From Flavobacteriales bacterium (lineage in GTDB: Bacteria > Bacteroidota > Bacteroidia > JANQJC01): a stretch of DNA of 47,837 bases. The position numbers were made by a program, and so were the translations under genes. Shown piece by piece: positions 26,841 through 38,000 of this stretch. The stretch covers positions 1-47,837 of the forward strand of contig JANQJC010000019.1 in assembly GCA_028281825.1 (NCBI GenBank). The letters are read 5' to 3'. Each line of letters starts with the position of its first letter. Position 1 is the first letter of the stretch. Below the pieces are notes generated by a model, which worked only from the letters and a program-made list of their open reading frames with translations, made no database searches and had not been told where the DNA came from.

Positions 26841-28307
26841 ATGCTCTCCATCAAAAGACTATTAACAATATTGTTTGTAGTACTTGCTTCGCAGCTGTTT
26901 GCCCAAGATGACGTTGTACGATTAACAAGCGCCATGCTTGGCCCCACTCCTATTGCTGAAGATTTACATGAGTTGTGTGACAAAATTGGTGGGCGGGTTA
27001 CAGGCACCGAACCTAATGAGAAAGCTGTGGAATGGGCTGTGAAGAAATTTCAGGAAGTGGGAGTGGATGTGAAGAAAGAAGCCTTTCAAATGCCCTCCTT
27101 TTGGAATGAGACATCAGCCAGGGCTGAGATAAGTGGTGAAATTAGCTTTAGCCCTAAAATTGTCTCAAGGGCCTTTTCAATTCCGACACCCAAAGAAGGC
27201 ATAGAAGGGGAATTGATTAGCGTGGGTTATGGAAGTGAAGAAGACTTCAAAAAACTGGGAGAGAAAGCCAAAGGTAAATTTGTATTGGTGCAAACCAATG
27301 TTTTGGAGGACCTATCAGGCCTGTTCGGTGAGTACGATAATGCAGCTAAAATTGAAACCCGAGCCGAAATAGCCAAAGTGAAAGGCGTAGTATATATGTC
27401 TTCTAGGGAGAAAAAATTGCTTTTCAGGCACCTTGCCGCAAAAGCATACAACAATAAACTACTATTGGCAGTGATGGCCCGTGATGACGCCACTCGCTGC
27501 CAGCGCGTTCTGGATAGAAATGGCAAATTGAATATCAAGCTCAACCTTGATTTGCAAACGGGCGGCAGTTATACCAGCCATAATGTAATCGCCGAGATAA
27601 GGGGCTCAGAAAAACCAGATGAGATAGTGGTTGTAGGTGCCCACCTTGACTCCTGGGGGCTTGGCACTGGAGCTAATGATAACGGGTGTAATGTATCTAT
27701 GATGATTGACCTGGCACGCCAAATGAAAAAACTAGGCATTCAACCCAAGCGTACTATTCGCTTTGCGTTGTGGAATGGCGAAGAGCAATGTATTTGTGGC
27801 TCCCAGGCATACACCCAACAGCATGAAGCTGAGCTGGACAAACATAGAATAGCTATTTCCATTGATATTGGTAGTGGAAATATAACGGGTTACCTATCGG
27901 GTGGAAGGCCTGAAGTAGCTACCTTGGCCGAAAACTCATTGAGAGCCGTTCCCGGTTTAGGGCCTTTTACTATTGCTGATGTACCTATTGTGGGCACGGA
28001 CAACTACGACTTTATGGTGCAAGGTGTACCCAACCTCATTGGCGCACATGAAAACTATAATTACTGTTCCAACTATCACAGTGAGTCTGACACTTATGAT
28101 AAAGTGAATCTGAACAATTTAAAGGCCAATGCTGCTATTGTGGCATCTACTATCATGTATTTCGCAAATGAGGACTATGAGCCAGCTAAACGCCAAAGCA
28201 GGGCTCAAATTCAGGAACTGATTGATGGTAGCAATTTAAAAGACCAGATGAAAGCCTTTCATTTTCTCAAACCTTGGGATGAAGGAACCAGGGGAAGAAA
28301 GCCTTAG
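26841..28307 (+). CDS. Secreted M28-family zinc aminopeptidase
   Basis: 488 residues. The signal peptide ends QLFA before Gln23. A PA-like insert (about 110-235) precedes the M28 catalytic core with the full two-zinc set: His268/Asp270 (AHLDSWG), Asp280 (ANDNG), catalytic Glu314 and zinc Glu315 (NGEEQ), an Asp in SIDIGSG and His413 (NYHSESD). The layout resembles carboxypeptidase Q/PGCP-like M28 exopeptidases that release N-terminal residues from peptides. Likely periplasmic or secreted; there is no T9SS tail. Last gene of the rbfA group, followed by a strong terminator. Confidence 0.9.
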   Translation: MLSIKRLLTILFVVLASQLFAQDDVVRLTSAMLGPTPIAEDLHELCDKIGGRVTGTEPNEKAVEWAVKKFQEVGVDVKKEAFQMPSFWNETSARAEISGEISFSPKIVSRAFSIPTPKEGIEGELISVGYGSEEDFKKLGEKAKGKFVLVQTNVLEDLSGLFGEYDNAAKIETRAEIAKVKGVVYMSSREKKLLFRHLAAKAYNNKLLLAVMARDDATRCQRVLDRNGKLNIKLNLDLQTGGSYTSHNVIAEIRGSEKPDEIVVVGAHLDSWGLGTGANDNGCNVSMMIDLARQMKKLGIQPKRTIRFALWNGEEQCICGSQAYTQQHEAELDKHRIAISIDIGSGNITGYLSGGRPEVATLAENSLRAVPGLGPFTIADVPIVGTDNYDFMVQGVPNLIGAHENYNYCSNYHSESDTYDKVNLNNLKANAAIVASTIMYFANEDYEPAKRQSRAQIQELIDGSNLKDQMKAFHFLKPWDEGTRGRKP

Positions 28308-28334
28308 TTAACATATACACCAGCACCAAACACA

Positions 28335-28360
28335 AAAAGGCCCGCTAATGCGGGCCTTTT
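28335..28360. terminator. Bidirectional intrinsic terminator
   Basis: Stem AAAAGGCCCGC / GCGGGCCTTTT (28335-28345 and 28350-28360) with loop TAAT. The A and T flanks let it serve both the plus-strand M28 gene and the minus-strand adhesin operon, which converge here. Confidence 0.9.
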
Positions 28361-28380
28361 CTATTTTTGAATTTTAACCA

Positions 28381-29868
28381 TTATTCTCCCCTATAGATGT
28401 GTACCCAAGCTTTGTCTTGTAAGCCAGAAGCACGCACCTTCTTCATTTCATCTAAGGCAGGTTGTAAAGCATCGTACCTCAGAGAGTATACATAATGCCA
28501 TTTACGCTTACCGTTGTACACAATGATAGCATCCACGTCTTTCTCTTTCCAAAGCTCGATAGCTCTCTCTGCCCTCTTTAATTCACGGAATGATTCAATC
28601 ACCACGTAATAACCCGCCTCCAATTCGGTTTCTTCATAAACAACCTTGCCGTCAGCACCCGTCTTCTTGATAAGGCGCATTAGCATGTCCTTAATCTGGT
28701 TAGTGTCCAGACTTGGCTGTGATTGGTTTTCTCTCAATTCCTTAATTTGATTCTCAAGCTCTTGTATTCTACGCTCGTTTTCATCTATCTCATCCTGACG
28801 CTGACCATCACCTTCTTCGTTACTATCCATTCTAGTATCCAATGAATCCACATTATTCTCTAAACTATCTGTCTTCAACCATAGCTTATCTTGATTTTCA
28901 CGAAGCTCTTCCAGTTCTTCTTCAAACTTCTTGTTGTTTGCTCCACCAAATCTAAACCCTACCATCACTTCATGAGTACCATTACTTTGGGCAGCTATTT
29001 CAGTATTTGACAACTCGTAAGCATAAGAAACACTAAACTGATCGGCCACCCTGAAACCAAGGGCTGGTATAATACCTACATCTGTGCGATAGGTACCACC
29101 TATCCATACAATATCCTTCCAGTTGATATAAAGATTACCGTCAATTTGCTGAGCGCCTCCAGGCAAGTACCTGAATAATGCTGATGGCTCTATCATCCAG
29201 GTACCATCTTTGATGTCAAAGTTATACCCTAAGTACCCCACTAGGTGACGCTTTAACTCAAAGTATCTGTCAGTCTCGTAGTCATTATAAGCCACTTTGG
29301 TTTCAAGCACCTGTGGAACCGAAACTCCTAAGTCAAGACCCTTTAATTTGTACTTTAAACCTGCATCAACATTAAAAGTAGTTCCATTGATATCGCCTGC
29401 ACCAAGTATTATCTCACTCACGTCTTGCGCTACAATGTCAGAAACATTAATCCTATTATCAATAAAGCCAACTCCGGCACCAAGAGCCAGGTAGTGGTTA
29501 CCATCTTTATTAAAGTTGAACCTTTGGGAATAGGCTACAGTTCCAGTAGTTCTTTGTAGAATGTGAGTCCTGTCAGTAGATAATGTACCACCAATGGCTT
29601 GGTTCCCGTTACCTATAGGGCTGTGCACACTTAATATGTTAGTTACGGGAGCGCCCTCAATGCCTACCCATTGCCTGCGGTGATTAAGAAATGCCGTAAA
29701 CATATCTTGCTCGCCAGCAGCTGCAGGATTTAGCAAAAACTTGTTTTGGTAATACAACCCTGATATAGGCAATTGCTGACCATAGGCTTGCACACCAATC
29801 ATAACTGCAAGTGCAGCGATAATACTCTTAAAACCTCTTTTCATTTGGACTTGTTTAAGTTTTAACAT
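28381..29868 (-). CDS. PorP/SprF-family T9SS protein fused to a coiled coil and a SPOR-like domain
   Basis: 495 residues; Met9 (29844) may be the true start because it begins the signal peptide, which ends QAYG before Gln31. Residues 31-310 are a PorP/SprF outer-membrane barrel (LPISGLYYQNKFLLNPAAAG and HRRQWVGIEGAP region near the N terminus), about the usual full length for the family. A charged coiled coil (about 313-385) and a folded region at 417-495 follow, with GYYVVIESF, AERAIELWKEKDVDAIIVYN and WHYVYSLRY, the beta-alpha-beta-beta-alpha-beta pattern of SPOR domains that bind peptidoglycan. In gliding bacteria SprF-type proteins are needed for export and anchoring of the adhesin encoded next to them; here the two secreted proteins are directly upstream. 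Confidence 0.88.
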   Translation of the reverse strand: MLKLKQVQMKRGFKSIIAALAVMIGVQAYGQQLPISGLYYQNKFLLNPAAAGEQDMFTAFLNHRRQWVGIEGAPVTNILSVHSPIGNGNQAIGGTLSTDRTHILQRTTGTVAYSQRFNFNKDGNHYLALGAGVGFIDNRINVSDIVAQDVSEIILGAGDINGTTFNVDAGLKYKLKGLDLGVSVPQVLETKVAYNDYETDRYFELKRHLVGYLGYNFDIKDGTWMIEPSALFRYLPGGAQQIDGNLYINWKDIVWIGGTYRTDVGIIPALGFRVADQFSVSYAYELSNTEIAAQSNGTHEVMVGFRFGGANNKKFEEELEELRENQDKLWLKTDSLENNVDSLDTRMDSNEEGDGQRQDEIDENERRIQELENQIKELRENQSQPSLDTNQIKDMLMRLIKKTGADGKVVYEETELEAGYYVVIESFRELKRAERAIELWKEKDVDAIIVYNGKRKWHYVYSLRYDALQPALDEMKKVRASGLQDKAWVHIYRGE

Positions 29869-29897
29869 CTTTCTGTCGCTTCAGATGGTTTATATTT

Positions 29898-32000
29898 CTA
29901 TTCGTTTAGTCTTAATAAGGTGATTGGACCTTTGTACACTTTCTCCGTGCCATCACATTTCACTACATAGTAGTAAGTACCTTCAGGCAATGGCTCACCA
30001 TCCAATGTACCGTCCCATGGTGTTGTGTACCCTCTGCTTGCGTATACCTCATTACCCCAACGATTTACGATAACGATGTCGCAATCATCATAAAGCTCAA
30101 GGTTCTTTACATACCATAACTCATTCTGTCCGTTGCCGTTTGGTGTGATTACATTGGTAGCTTCAAAAGTGTAATCAGGATCAACCGTAACAGTAACACT
30201 TGCAGAACTCTCACAACCATATTCACTTGTACCTGTTACGGTATAAGTAGTTGTTTCAAGCGGTGTTGAAGTAATACTGCTGCCATGATGAGCATCAAGG
30301 TAACTGTGTGGATACCAATGGTAATGCTCAGCGCCTGTCGCCCAAAGAGGAACATCATACCCCAAGCTAACCGTTGTATCATTGCTGATTACAAGAGTAG
30401 GCAATGGGTAAACTGTAACTTCATTAACGTCGCTTCTTGAGCAGCCGTGGCTATCAGTTATCACTACTGTATAAAAACCTGCCGTATCAACAGTTATAGT
30501 AGCCGTAGTTTCACCTGAAGACCACAGTGCAGTTTCGTCATTAGCTAAATCAACAGAAAGATAAATACTATCTCCATCACAGAAAGCAAATTCATCAGTA
30601 CTACTCTTAATGTCAGGATCAGGCAATTCCCATACATTTACAAATCCAGTAGCTGTGTCCATACAACCATCTATACTTGTAACTATTAGCTCTACGGGGT
30701 ATGTTCCTGGAGCATCATAAGTATGCACAGGGTTGATGATACTCGCACCTTCTCCATCTCCAAAGTTCCAGAAGTAAGATGCCACTGCTGTGCCGTTGTT
30801 ATTAGTCGTGTTAGTAAATACCGTCTCATCACCATAGCACACATCAGTACCTGTAAGGCCTGCAATTGGAGCCGCATAAATAGTAATGTCCCTGGTGTAT
30901 GAACTCATACATCCGTAAGAGTTTGAGCCTGTTAACTCAACCGTGTAAGTGCCTGGCCCTGGGTAGGTGTGTACAGGATTTACGTCAGCTGATGTTTCAC
31001 CATCACCAAAATCCCAAACGTAAGCTATCGTACCTACTTGGTTTATCGAGTTATTGATAAACACAACAGCTTTACCTTCACAAGCCGCGCCATCGTAATC
31101 AAAAAGTATAACTGGAAGTGGCGATACTGTTACAGTGTGTGTTACCGTATCCTTACAACCATTATCTGTAGTTACCTGCATACTAATGACGTAAGCACCC
31201 GGACTTGTAAACAAGTAAGGCACATAAGCACCAGTAGCATCATCAAACATACCATCATCATCCAAATCCCACTCATAAGACACAATGGACCCACTTGAAA
31301 CCGTACCAGTTCCAATCAACTTGGTTGAGTCACCGATACAAACATCATTGTAAGTAAAGTCTGCTGTTGGATTAGGATGAACCGTTACTGAAGAACTGTG
31401 CTCTTTTACGCAACCGTTATCTGTTACCACTTGAATACTAACGGTATAAGTTCCAGCACCACCAAAATTATACGTCACCATAGCTCCTGAACCATCGTCG
31501 TATGAACCATCATTATCCAAGTCCCAACTTTGACTCGCAATACTTCCAGTTAGCACAGATGAAGTGCTTGTAAGTGTGGTAAGGTCACCAGCACATTCGC
31601 TTGTTGCTGTAAAACCAGCAATTGCTGCTGGGTGAACAGTTACGTTTTGGTAACCAATAGTAGTGTCACTCTGGTCAGTAATTACCTGTAGCCCCACCGT
31701 AAAGTTTCCATGCCCAAGGAGTGTGAAGCCAATATTCGCCCCACTACCATCTGTGAAAATACTATCGTTGTTGAAGTCCCAGTTCCATTCAATGATATTC
31801 CCACTGCCGGCAACTGAAGTACTGTTAAAAGTAGTTTGGTCTCCTTGACACTCAGTTGTAGCTGTGAAGCTCACGGTGCTGGTGCCTCCGCCGCCACCAC
31901 CACCGCCTCCAGGCATTGCCTGAAGACTTGTGGGGCAACCAAAACTTATGATACCGGCTGCAATTGCCGCAAACATCATTTTACTTTTTTTGCTCTTCAT
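29898..32000 (-). CDS. PKD-repeat surface protein with T9SS type B (CHU_C) sorting tail
   Basis: 700 residues. Signal peptide to about Ala28, then a run of nine Gly (31-39). Five PKD domains follow (about 42-123, 125-207, 209-292, 294-374, 376-456; WDFGDGE and NPVHTY signatures in the fourth and fifth), then two Ig-like domains (457-532, 533-606) and a CHU_C/gliding-motility-associated tail (608-700; TPNGNGQNE, VNRWGNEVY, LPEGTYYYVV). Secretion by the T9SS and surface display are predicted. PKDs 1 to 3 carry DxDNDG-like acidic loops that could bind calcium. It lies 34 bases after the giant adhesin and 29 before the longest PorP/SprF frame, so one operon. Confidence 0.92.
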   Translation of the reverse strand: MKSKKSKMMFAAIAAGIISFGCPTSLQAMPGGGGGGGGGTSTVSFTATTECQGDQTTFNSTSVAGSGNIIEWNWDFNNDSIFTDGSGANIGFTLLGHGNFTVGLQVITDQSDTTIGYQNVTVHPAAIAGFTATSECAGDLTTLTSTSSVLTGSIASQSWDLDNDGSYDDGSGAMVTYNFGGAGTYTVSIQVVTDNGCVKEHSSSVTVHPNPTADFTYNDVCIGDSTKLIGTGTVSSGSIVSYEWDLDDDGMFDDATGAYVPYLFTSPGAYVISMQVTTDNGCKDTVTHTVTVSPLPVILFDYDGAACEGKAVVFINNSINQVGTIAYVWDFGDGETSADVNPVHTYPGPGTYTVELTGSNSYGCMSSYTRDITIYAAPIAGLTGTDVCYGDETVFTNTTNNNGTAVASYFWNFGDGEGASIINPVHTYDAPGTYPVELIVTSIDGCMDTATGFVNVWELPDPDIKSSTDEFAFCDGDSIYLSVDLANDETALWSSGETTATITVDTAGFYTVVITDSHGCSRSDVNEVTVYPLPTLVISNDTTVSLGYDVPLWATGAEHYHWYPHSYLDAHHGSSITSTPLETTTYTVTGTSEYGCESSASVTVTVDPDYTFEATNVITPNGNGQNELWYVKNLELYDDCDIVIVNRWGNEVYASRGYTTPWDGTLDGEPLPEGTYYYVVKCDGTEKVYKGPITLLRLNE
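31230..31778 (-). repeat. Acidic calcium-loop-like repeats in PKD domains 1-3
   Basis: Three copies of an acidic loop at residues 75-87, 160-172 and 245-257 (forms DFNNDSIFTDGSG, DLDNDGSYDDGSG, DLDDDGMFDDATG), spaced exactly 85 residues. They replace the plain WDFGDG turn of PKDs 4 and 5. Confidence 0.75.
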
Positions 32001-32034
32001 CTTTTCGATTTTTTGTTCTCTTTTCTAGTATGGA

Positions 32035-35000
32035 TTACTTCTCAATTATCAATCTCTCATGGTAAACTCCAGTATCAGTTAACACCTCTATCACATATAC
32101 CCCTGTACTGAATTCACTCTTATCAAACCTTTTCAGGTATGATGAGCCAACAACATTGTCTGCTTCTTGGTGCAGCAATTTACCATCTATTGTAACAACT
32201 CTCACCTCAAATTTTCCAATGTTATCAACAGCCTGATATTCGATTGTGAATTCTCCGTGAGTTGGGTTAGGATAGATGTTTAAGAAACTACCATCCGCTT
32301 CCTCAATTCCGGTAACGTTGATAATCAAAGTTACAACCGCTGTATCACTTCCACAGTTATTGGTAGCTATCATATACACTGTATAAACACCACTCTCTGT
32401 GTAAGTATGAACAGGGTTTTCATCAGTTGAAGTGCCACCATCATCAAAGTTCCATGAGTATGATGTAGCATCAGTAGTTTGGTTGTTGAATGCCACCGTA
32501 CCAGCGGCCGTTACCGTAGTAAAGGCAGCATCAGGTAATGGGTTATTAGCATCCAGCGTAACCGTTTCAACTACGGTACATCCTTTTTGGTCAGTGATAG
32601 TAATGGTATATGTACCAGAAGGTATATTACTAAAAGTACCAGATGATTGTGGTGTGCCACCATTCAGAGAGTACTCATAAGGTGTTGTACCACCACTACC
32701 TGCTACCGTAATGCTACCTGTTGCCTGGCCTTCACAGTTTGGATTGCTAGTATCCGTCACATCTAAAGCAAGTGGTGCCGGAGTATCAATATCCACTGTA
32801 TCGCCAGCAGTGCAGCCGTTGGCGTCTTGCACACTCAACACATAGGTAGCGGCAGCCAAACCGTTAAAGGTAGACGATGACTGATAAGTAGCTCCTCCAT
32901 CAATTGAGTATTGATATGGTGCAGTACCACCAGAGGCCAGTACGGTTAATATACCGTTAGCATCACCATGGCAATTGACAGGTGTTGCATTCACTGCATC
33001 AATAAACAATGGGTCAGTAGGCTCATTAACCGTAATTGTATCGGTATTGATACAGCCATTAGCATCCATCGTGTAGATTACATGTGTACCAACACCCAAG
33101 TCAGTAAGCACGTTGCTACCTTGGTAAGTAACACCATCGCTAGAGTATTGGTAAGCACCAGTACCGCCCGCGGCCGTTACCGTTGCAGAACCATTTGACT
33201 GACCTGTACATAGCACATTACTTACATCTACTGCGGTACTTATACCGGCACTTGGCTGAGTAATATCCACGCTTACTTCATCTGTACAGCCATTATCATC
33301 TCTCACCCTCACAGCATAAGTGCCAGCAGGAAGGTTAGAGAACACCGCTCCAGATTGGTAGTTAGCACCACCATCTATTGAGTATTCAATCGGAGCAGTG
33401 CCGCCGGTTGTTGATACTGCTATCTCTCCCGTGCTATCACCGAAGCATAATACTACCTCGAAGTCAACCGAGGCAACTAAGGCATCTGGCTCATCCACAG
33501 TCACTGTTTGACTTGCTTCACAACCATCGTCACCTATCACAGTAACCACATATGTACCACCACTCAAGCCACTAAACATGTTAGAGCTTTGAGGAGTTCC
33601 GTTATCCAGAGCGTATGAAAGTGGCGCAGTACCAAATGTCGCGTTAACAGTAAGTGAACCATTACCATTACCGTTACAGTCAACATCAACTATGTCAACA
33701 GTAAACTCAGGCGTTGGATTAACAACTACGTTAAAGCTACAAGTGTCTGCATTACCTGCTGTATCTGTAACTACGAAGGTTACAACTGTTGTTCCCACTG
33801 GGAATACAGAGTCACTGGCAAATCCTGCAATCTGCATTACTGTATCTACCATACAATTATCAGTACCAACAGGTGTAGCAAATGATACTACCGCACCATT
33901 AGTGTCTGTGCTGCAAAGCTCGATATCAGCTGGGCAAGTAATCATTGGGGCAACATCATCCACAACAGTAACATCAAAGCCACAAGTAGCAGTGTTACCT
34001 GATGAATCTGTTGCTGTATACATCACTGTTGTTGTTCCGATTGGGAAGAAGTCCCCGGGAACGTGAGTGGCAGTTAATGCCACTCCACTACAGTTATCAC
34101 TAGCTATTGGCTGTGTCCAGCTCACATTATTACCACATGAGTTAGCATCAGAAGATACCGTCATGTCAGCAGGGCAACCGCCAATTAATGGGTCTTCTAC
34201 GTCAAGAACAGTAACATCGAAACTACATGTTGACATGTTACCAGAAGTGTCCATCGCTGTGTAAGTAACCGTTGTTACACCCACCGGGAATAAGTCGCCT
34301 GGGCTATGTGTGCTATAAACCGTATCTACACCACAGTTATCAGATGCTACTGGAGGTGTCCAGCTTACAATTGCAAAACATACACCGCTTATTTGCTGGT
34401 CAACAGTAGTATCAGGGATACAAGCCCATATTGGGTCTTCCACATCATTTACTGTTATATTAAAGCTACATGTATCTGAATTTCCGAAAGCATCCACCAC
34501 TACAAACTCATTGTAAGTTGTGCCCACGGGGAACACAGAGCCACTAGCCAAGCCAGCTGTTTGTGTAACAGATTGAGATGGATCATAGAAATTAAGTGTA
34601 AACTCATTAACCTGTCCTAAATCACCACCAGCATTATCAGAAACAAAGAGCGTCCAGGTGCCATTTGGATCTGAGCCATCATTCATTGCTGCCAAATCAG
34701 TCACTGCAGTATATGTACCCCCTAATGCAGGTAAGTTACTACATACACCTTCGGCTGGGTTACCGGTACCCACTTCAAAACAGGCATCTATATCATCTCC
34801 ACTGCATCCAAACGCACTCGCCGGAAAACCTATTTGATTGATAAGTTCAACAGTAACACCGTTAGGTGATTGAAGACTAACTATCAAATCACCAGTCCAT
34901 GTATGCGATAAATCCACACAAATGCTTTCAAACAGCACATCCACACCTAGTGTAGATGGAAGTCCACTCACATTAAATGGCAACGATACTCCAGATGGGT

Positions 35001-38000
35001 CACTATCAGGAATAGCAACGGAACCTGTCCAAGTTTCGCTTACTGTAACTCCTGGCAATGGGCAGTTGTCAGTAGCAATTATGTTGTAATCATATACTGC
35101 ACCACAAACACCAGTATCGTTAGGCAATGTAGAGTCTCCAGGGCAAATAACCACCGGATCTTCCCCGTCTTCTACAAACACCATTATTGAGCAGGTATCA
35201 GCATTACCCGCTGAGTCAGTAGCATACCACTCAACCGTGGTTATACCCACCGGATAGCTGTCAGATGCATCACTTGTACCATTATAGCTATTGGTGATTA
35301 TTACACCGGGGCAGTTATCGGTTGCTGTAGCTGCCGGAAGTGATACAAAACCTTCACATAAGGTTGAGTCTGATGTTCCAGCAAATAAATTGTTACCTCC
35401 AGTACAAATCTCAAGGTTCCAAGCATTTAATGTACCTAGATCCAAACCAGTGAAGTCATCAGTGATACGTAGTATCCAAGTACCAAACATATCTTCACCA
35501 TTAAAGGCTGCTAATGCTTGCAATGGCTGATAAGCCAAATTATCATTGGCATCGCATGGCCATGTACCGTGAGTAAGGCCAGAGTCATCAAAGCCTATTA
35601 ATAGTTCAGTTGTGGCTTGCTCGCATGGGTCTTGAACAAGGTCTATCACAGTTCCACTTGGGCTTTCTAGTTGAATATCCAAGTCACCTGTCCAGGTGTG
35701 TGTGATATCAAGGCCAAGTAGATTCACATCACTTATTATTCCATGTGAACCAATGTACAACTCAGATGTTACAGTGGTACTTTCCGCAAAAGGAAGGCCT
35801 GGGTCATCTATAGCTAAACCTACATCCGTACTAGGTGTAGTGTTACAACTTAAAGTGCTTGTTGGGCAGCTAATCACAGGAATGGCTGTATCAACTACTG
35901 TTACCATTACACTGCAAGTGTCTGAGTTACCGTGTAGGTCAGTAGTAACAAATGTTTCGGCTGTAGTACCTACCGGGAACGTAGAACCAGTTCCTAAACC
36001 AGCAATCTGGGTTGTAACAGATGCTGCGTTTACATCTATCAATAAATGAACGTTAGGGAAACCAATATCCACATAGTTGGTTGGTTCAATAGCACCACAA
36101 TCTGCTGCTGCAATGTATGAAGCACCAGTTTGTCCTGCAGAGTTAGTTCCGATAAAGAATGAGTCGCCCAAAGTTTGGCCTTCTGGTGCAAACACCTCCA
36201 CAACTAACTGTGAGCTTCCAGGTATAGTAGCTACAATAGGGAATTCATAAAGGGTTAAAGCAGTATCAGGAATTGTTAACGTGTTTGTAGCAACTAGTGT
36301 TAAGTTAGCATAAGCAAGAGGTCCTGACAGGGTGTATAGGTTCACCGTTATTGGTTGGCCGTTACCACTGTTAGAAACTGCACTTTCAATGCCGAATGTA
36401 ACGCTATGCACAAAGAAGTCGTTGGTGTATCCCAGTGTTGCTAAGTCATACACCCTCAAGAAGCCATTATCAGCATGCAAACCGCCAGCATTACAAGTGA
36501 TTGCATTAAACGGTTCAACATTAGGGTCAAGCGACTGAGTTAAGTTAACCGTATCACAAGCATCGATGCCAACAGGCTCAACGTAGTTAACTACTGCATC
36601 ACATTGGCCTGCATCGTTAGGTTGAGTTACATCAATACAAGTCATCACTGGTGGCTCAACGTCGTTCACAGTTACATCAAAACTACATGTACTGGTGTTA
36701 CCACTGGCGTCGGTAATTTCAAATGTATTAGTAGTAATGCCCACTGGGAATGTAGAACCGCTTGGCAAACCAGCAGTTTGCACTGCCATTGGGGTTCCAG
36801 TAGACAGAAGAAAGTTAATAGCCAAACTTTCTAATTGACCAGCATCAAAACCTTCATTATCAGACACGAAAATTGTCCATGTTCCGTTAGGGTCGGAGCC
36901 ATCATCAAGTCCACTCAAATCAGCTACCGCAGTAAAGGTGCCACCCAAAGCTGGTAAATCACTACACACATCTTCAGCTGGATTACCAGTGCCTGGCTCG
37001 AAGCATGCGTCTATGTTGTCACCTCCGCAACCAAATGGGTCCGCAGGCACACCAGGACGGTTGATTAGTTCAATTACAGTACCATTTGGAGACTCTAGAC
37101 TTACAATCAAGTCACCAATCCAAGTATGGGTTACATCCAAACAAACACTTCCCACATTCACATCAGTTCCCAATGCGGTTCCATTAATTCCACTTACAGT
37201 AAATGGAATGGAAAGACCCAAAGAGTCACCATCAGGTATTGGCGTGGGAGTATTGAATGTTGCTGTTTCAATAATTGGAAGTGGGCAATTGTCAGAAACA
37301 GCCATGTCAGCATAAGTAAATACTGTACCACATTGACCTGGGGTATTATCCAGTGCTGTGTCACCTGGACATACAATAACAGGGTCTTCGTCATCAGTAA
37401 CTGTAACTACCATTTGGCAAGTACTGCTATTACCTGATGTATCAGTTGCTGTCCACGTAACTATTGTAGTACCTACGGGGTAGTTATCCGAAGCGTCGTT
37501 AGTATTATTGAAGTCATTGACCAATGTCAATGAACCACAGTTATCACTGACAGCCGGAGCAGGCATTGAGATAGCCGCCCCACATGCTCCAGAGTCTGTT
37601 GAGACAAACACTGTATTGTCACCACCAGTGCATATCTCGAGACTCCATCCGTTAAGCATACCAAAATCGAGCTGAGTGAAATTATCTGTTATGCTCAATA
37701 TCCAAGTACCCATCATATCTTCAGCATCAAATGCAGACAATAGTCCATCTGGCTGATAAGCCAATCCATCTGTGGGAGGACAAGGATGTGAGCCATTAGT
37801 CAAGCCCTCATCATCAAAGCTCATTAGCATATTAGGGTCTGCGCCGCAACCTTGGTCAAATAAGGTTACTGTAGTTCCATTAGGACTGGTTAATTCTATT
37901 GTTAAGTCCTGTATCCAGGTGTGAGTAATATCTACACCCAATACATTAAGGTCTGTAATAGTACCTGAAGAGCCAATAGTAAGCGTTGAAGTAATTGTTT

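Noticed and set aside
31884-31910. GGN tract coding nine glycines considered as a phase-variable repeat
   Set aside because: Codons are mixed rather than a pure short repeat and length change would stay in frame, so slipped-strand switching is not supported.
32542-33711. Regular repeat spacing considered as CRISPR-like or satellite DNA
   Set aside because: The periodicity is in protein sequence (SprB repeats of about 77 residues); the DNA copies have diverged and the frame is open.
33692-34066. Open frames on the plus strand across the adhesin gene, such as this 124-codon one
   Set aside because: They mirror the Thr/Val/Asp-rich minus-strand coding sequence, have no domain or start context, and lie inside well-supported HYR domains.
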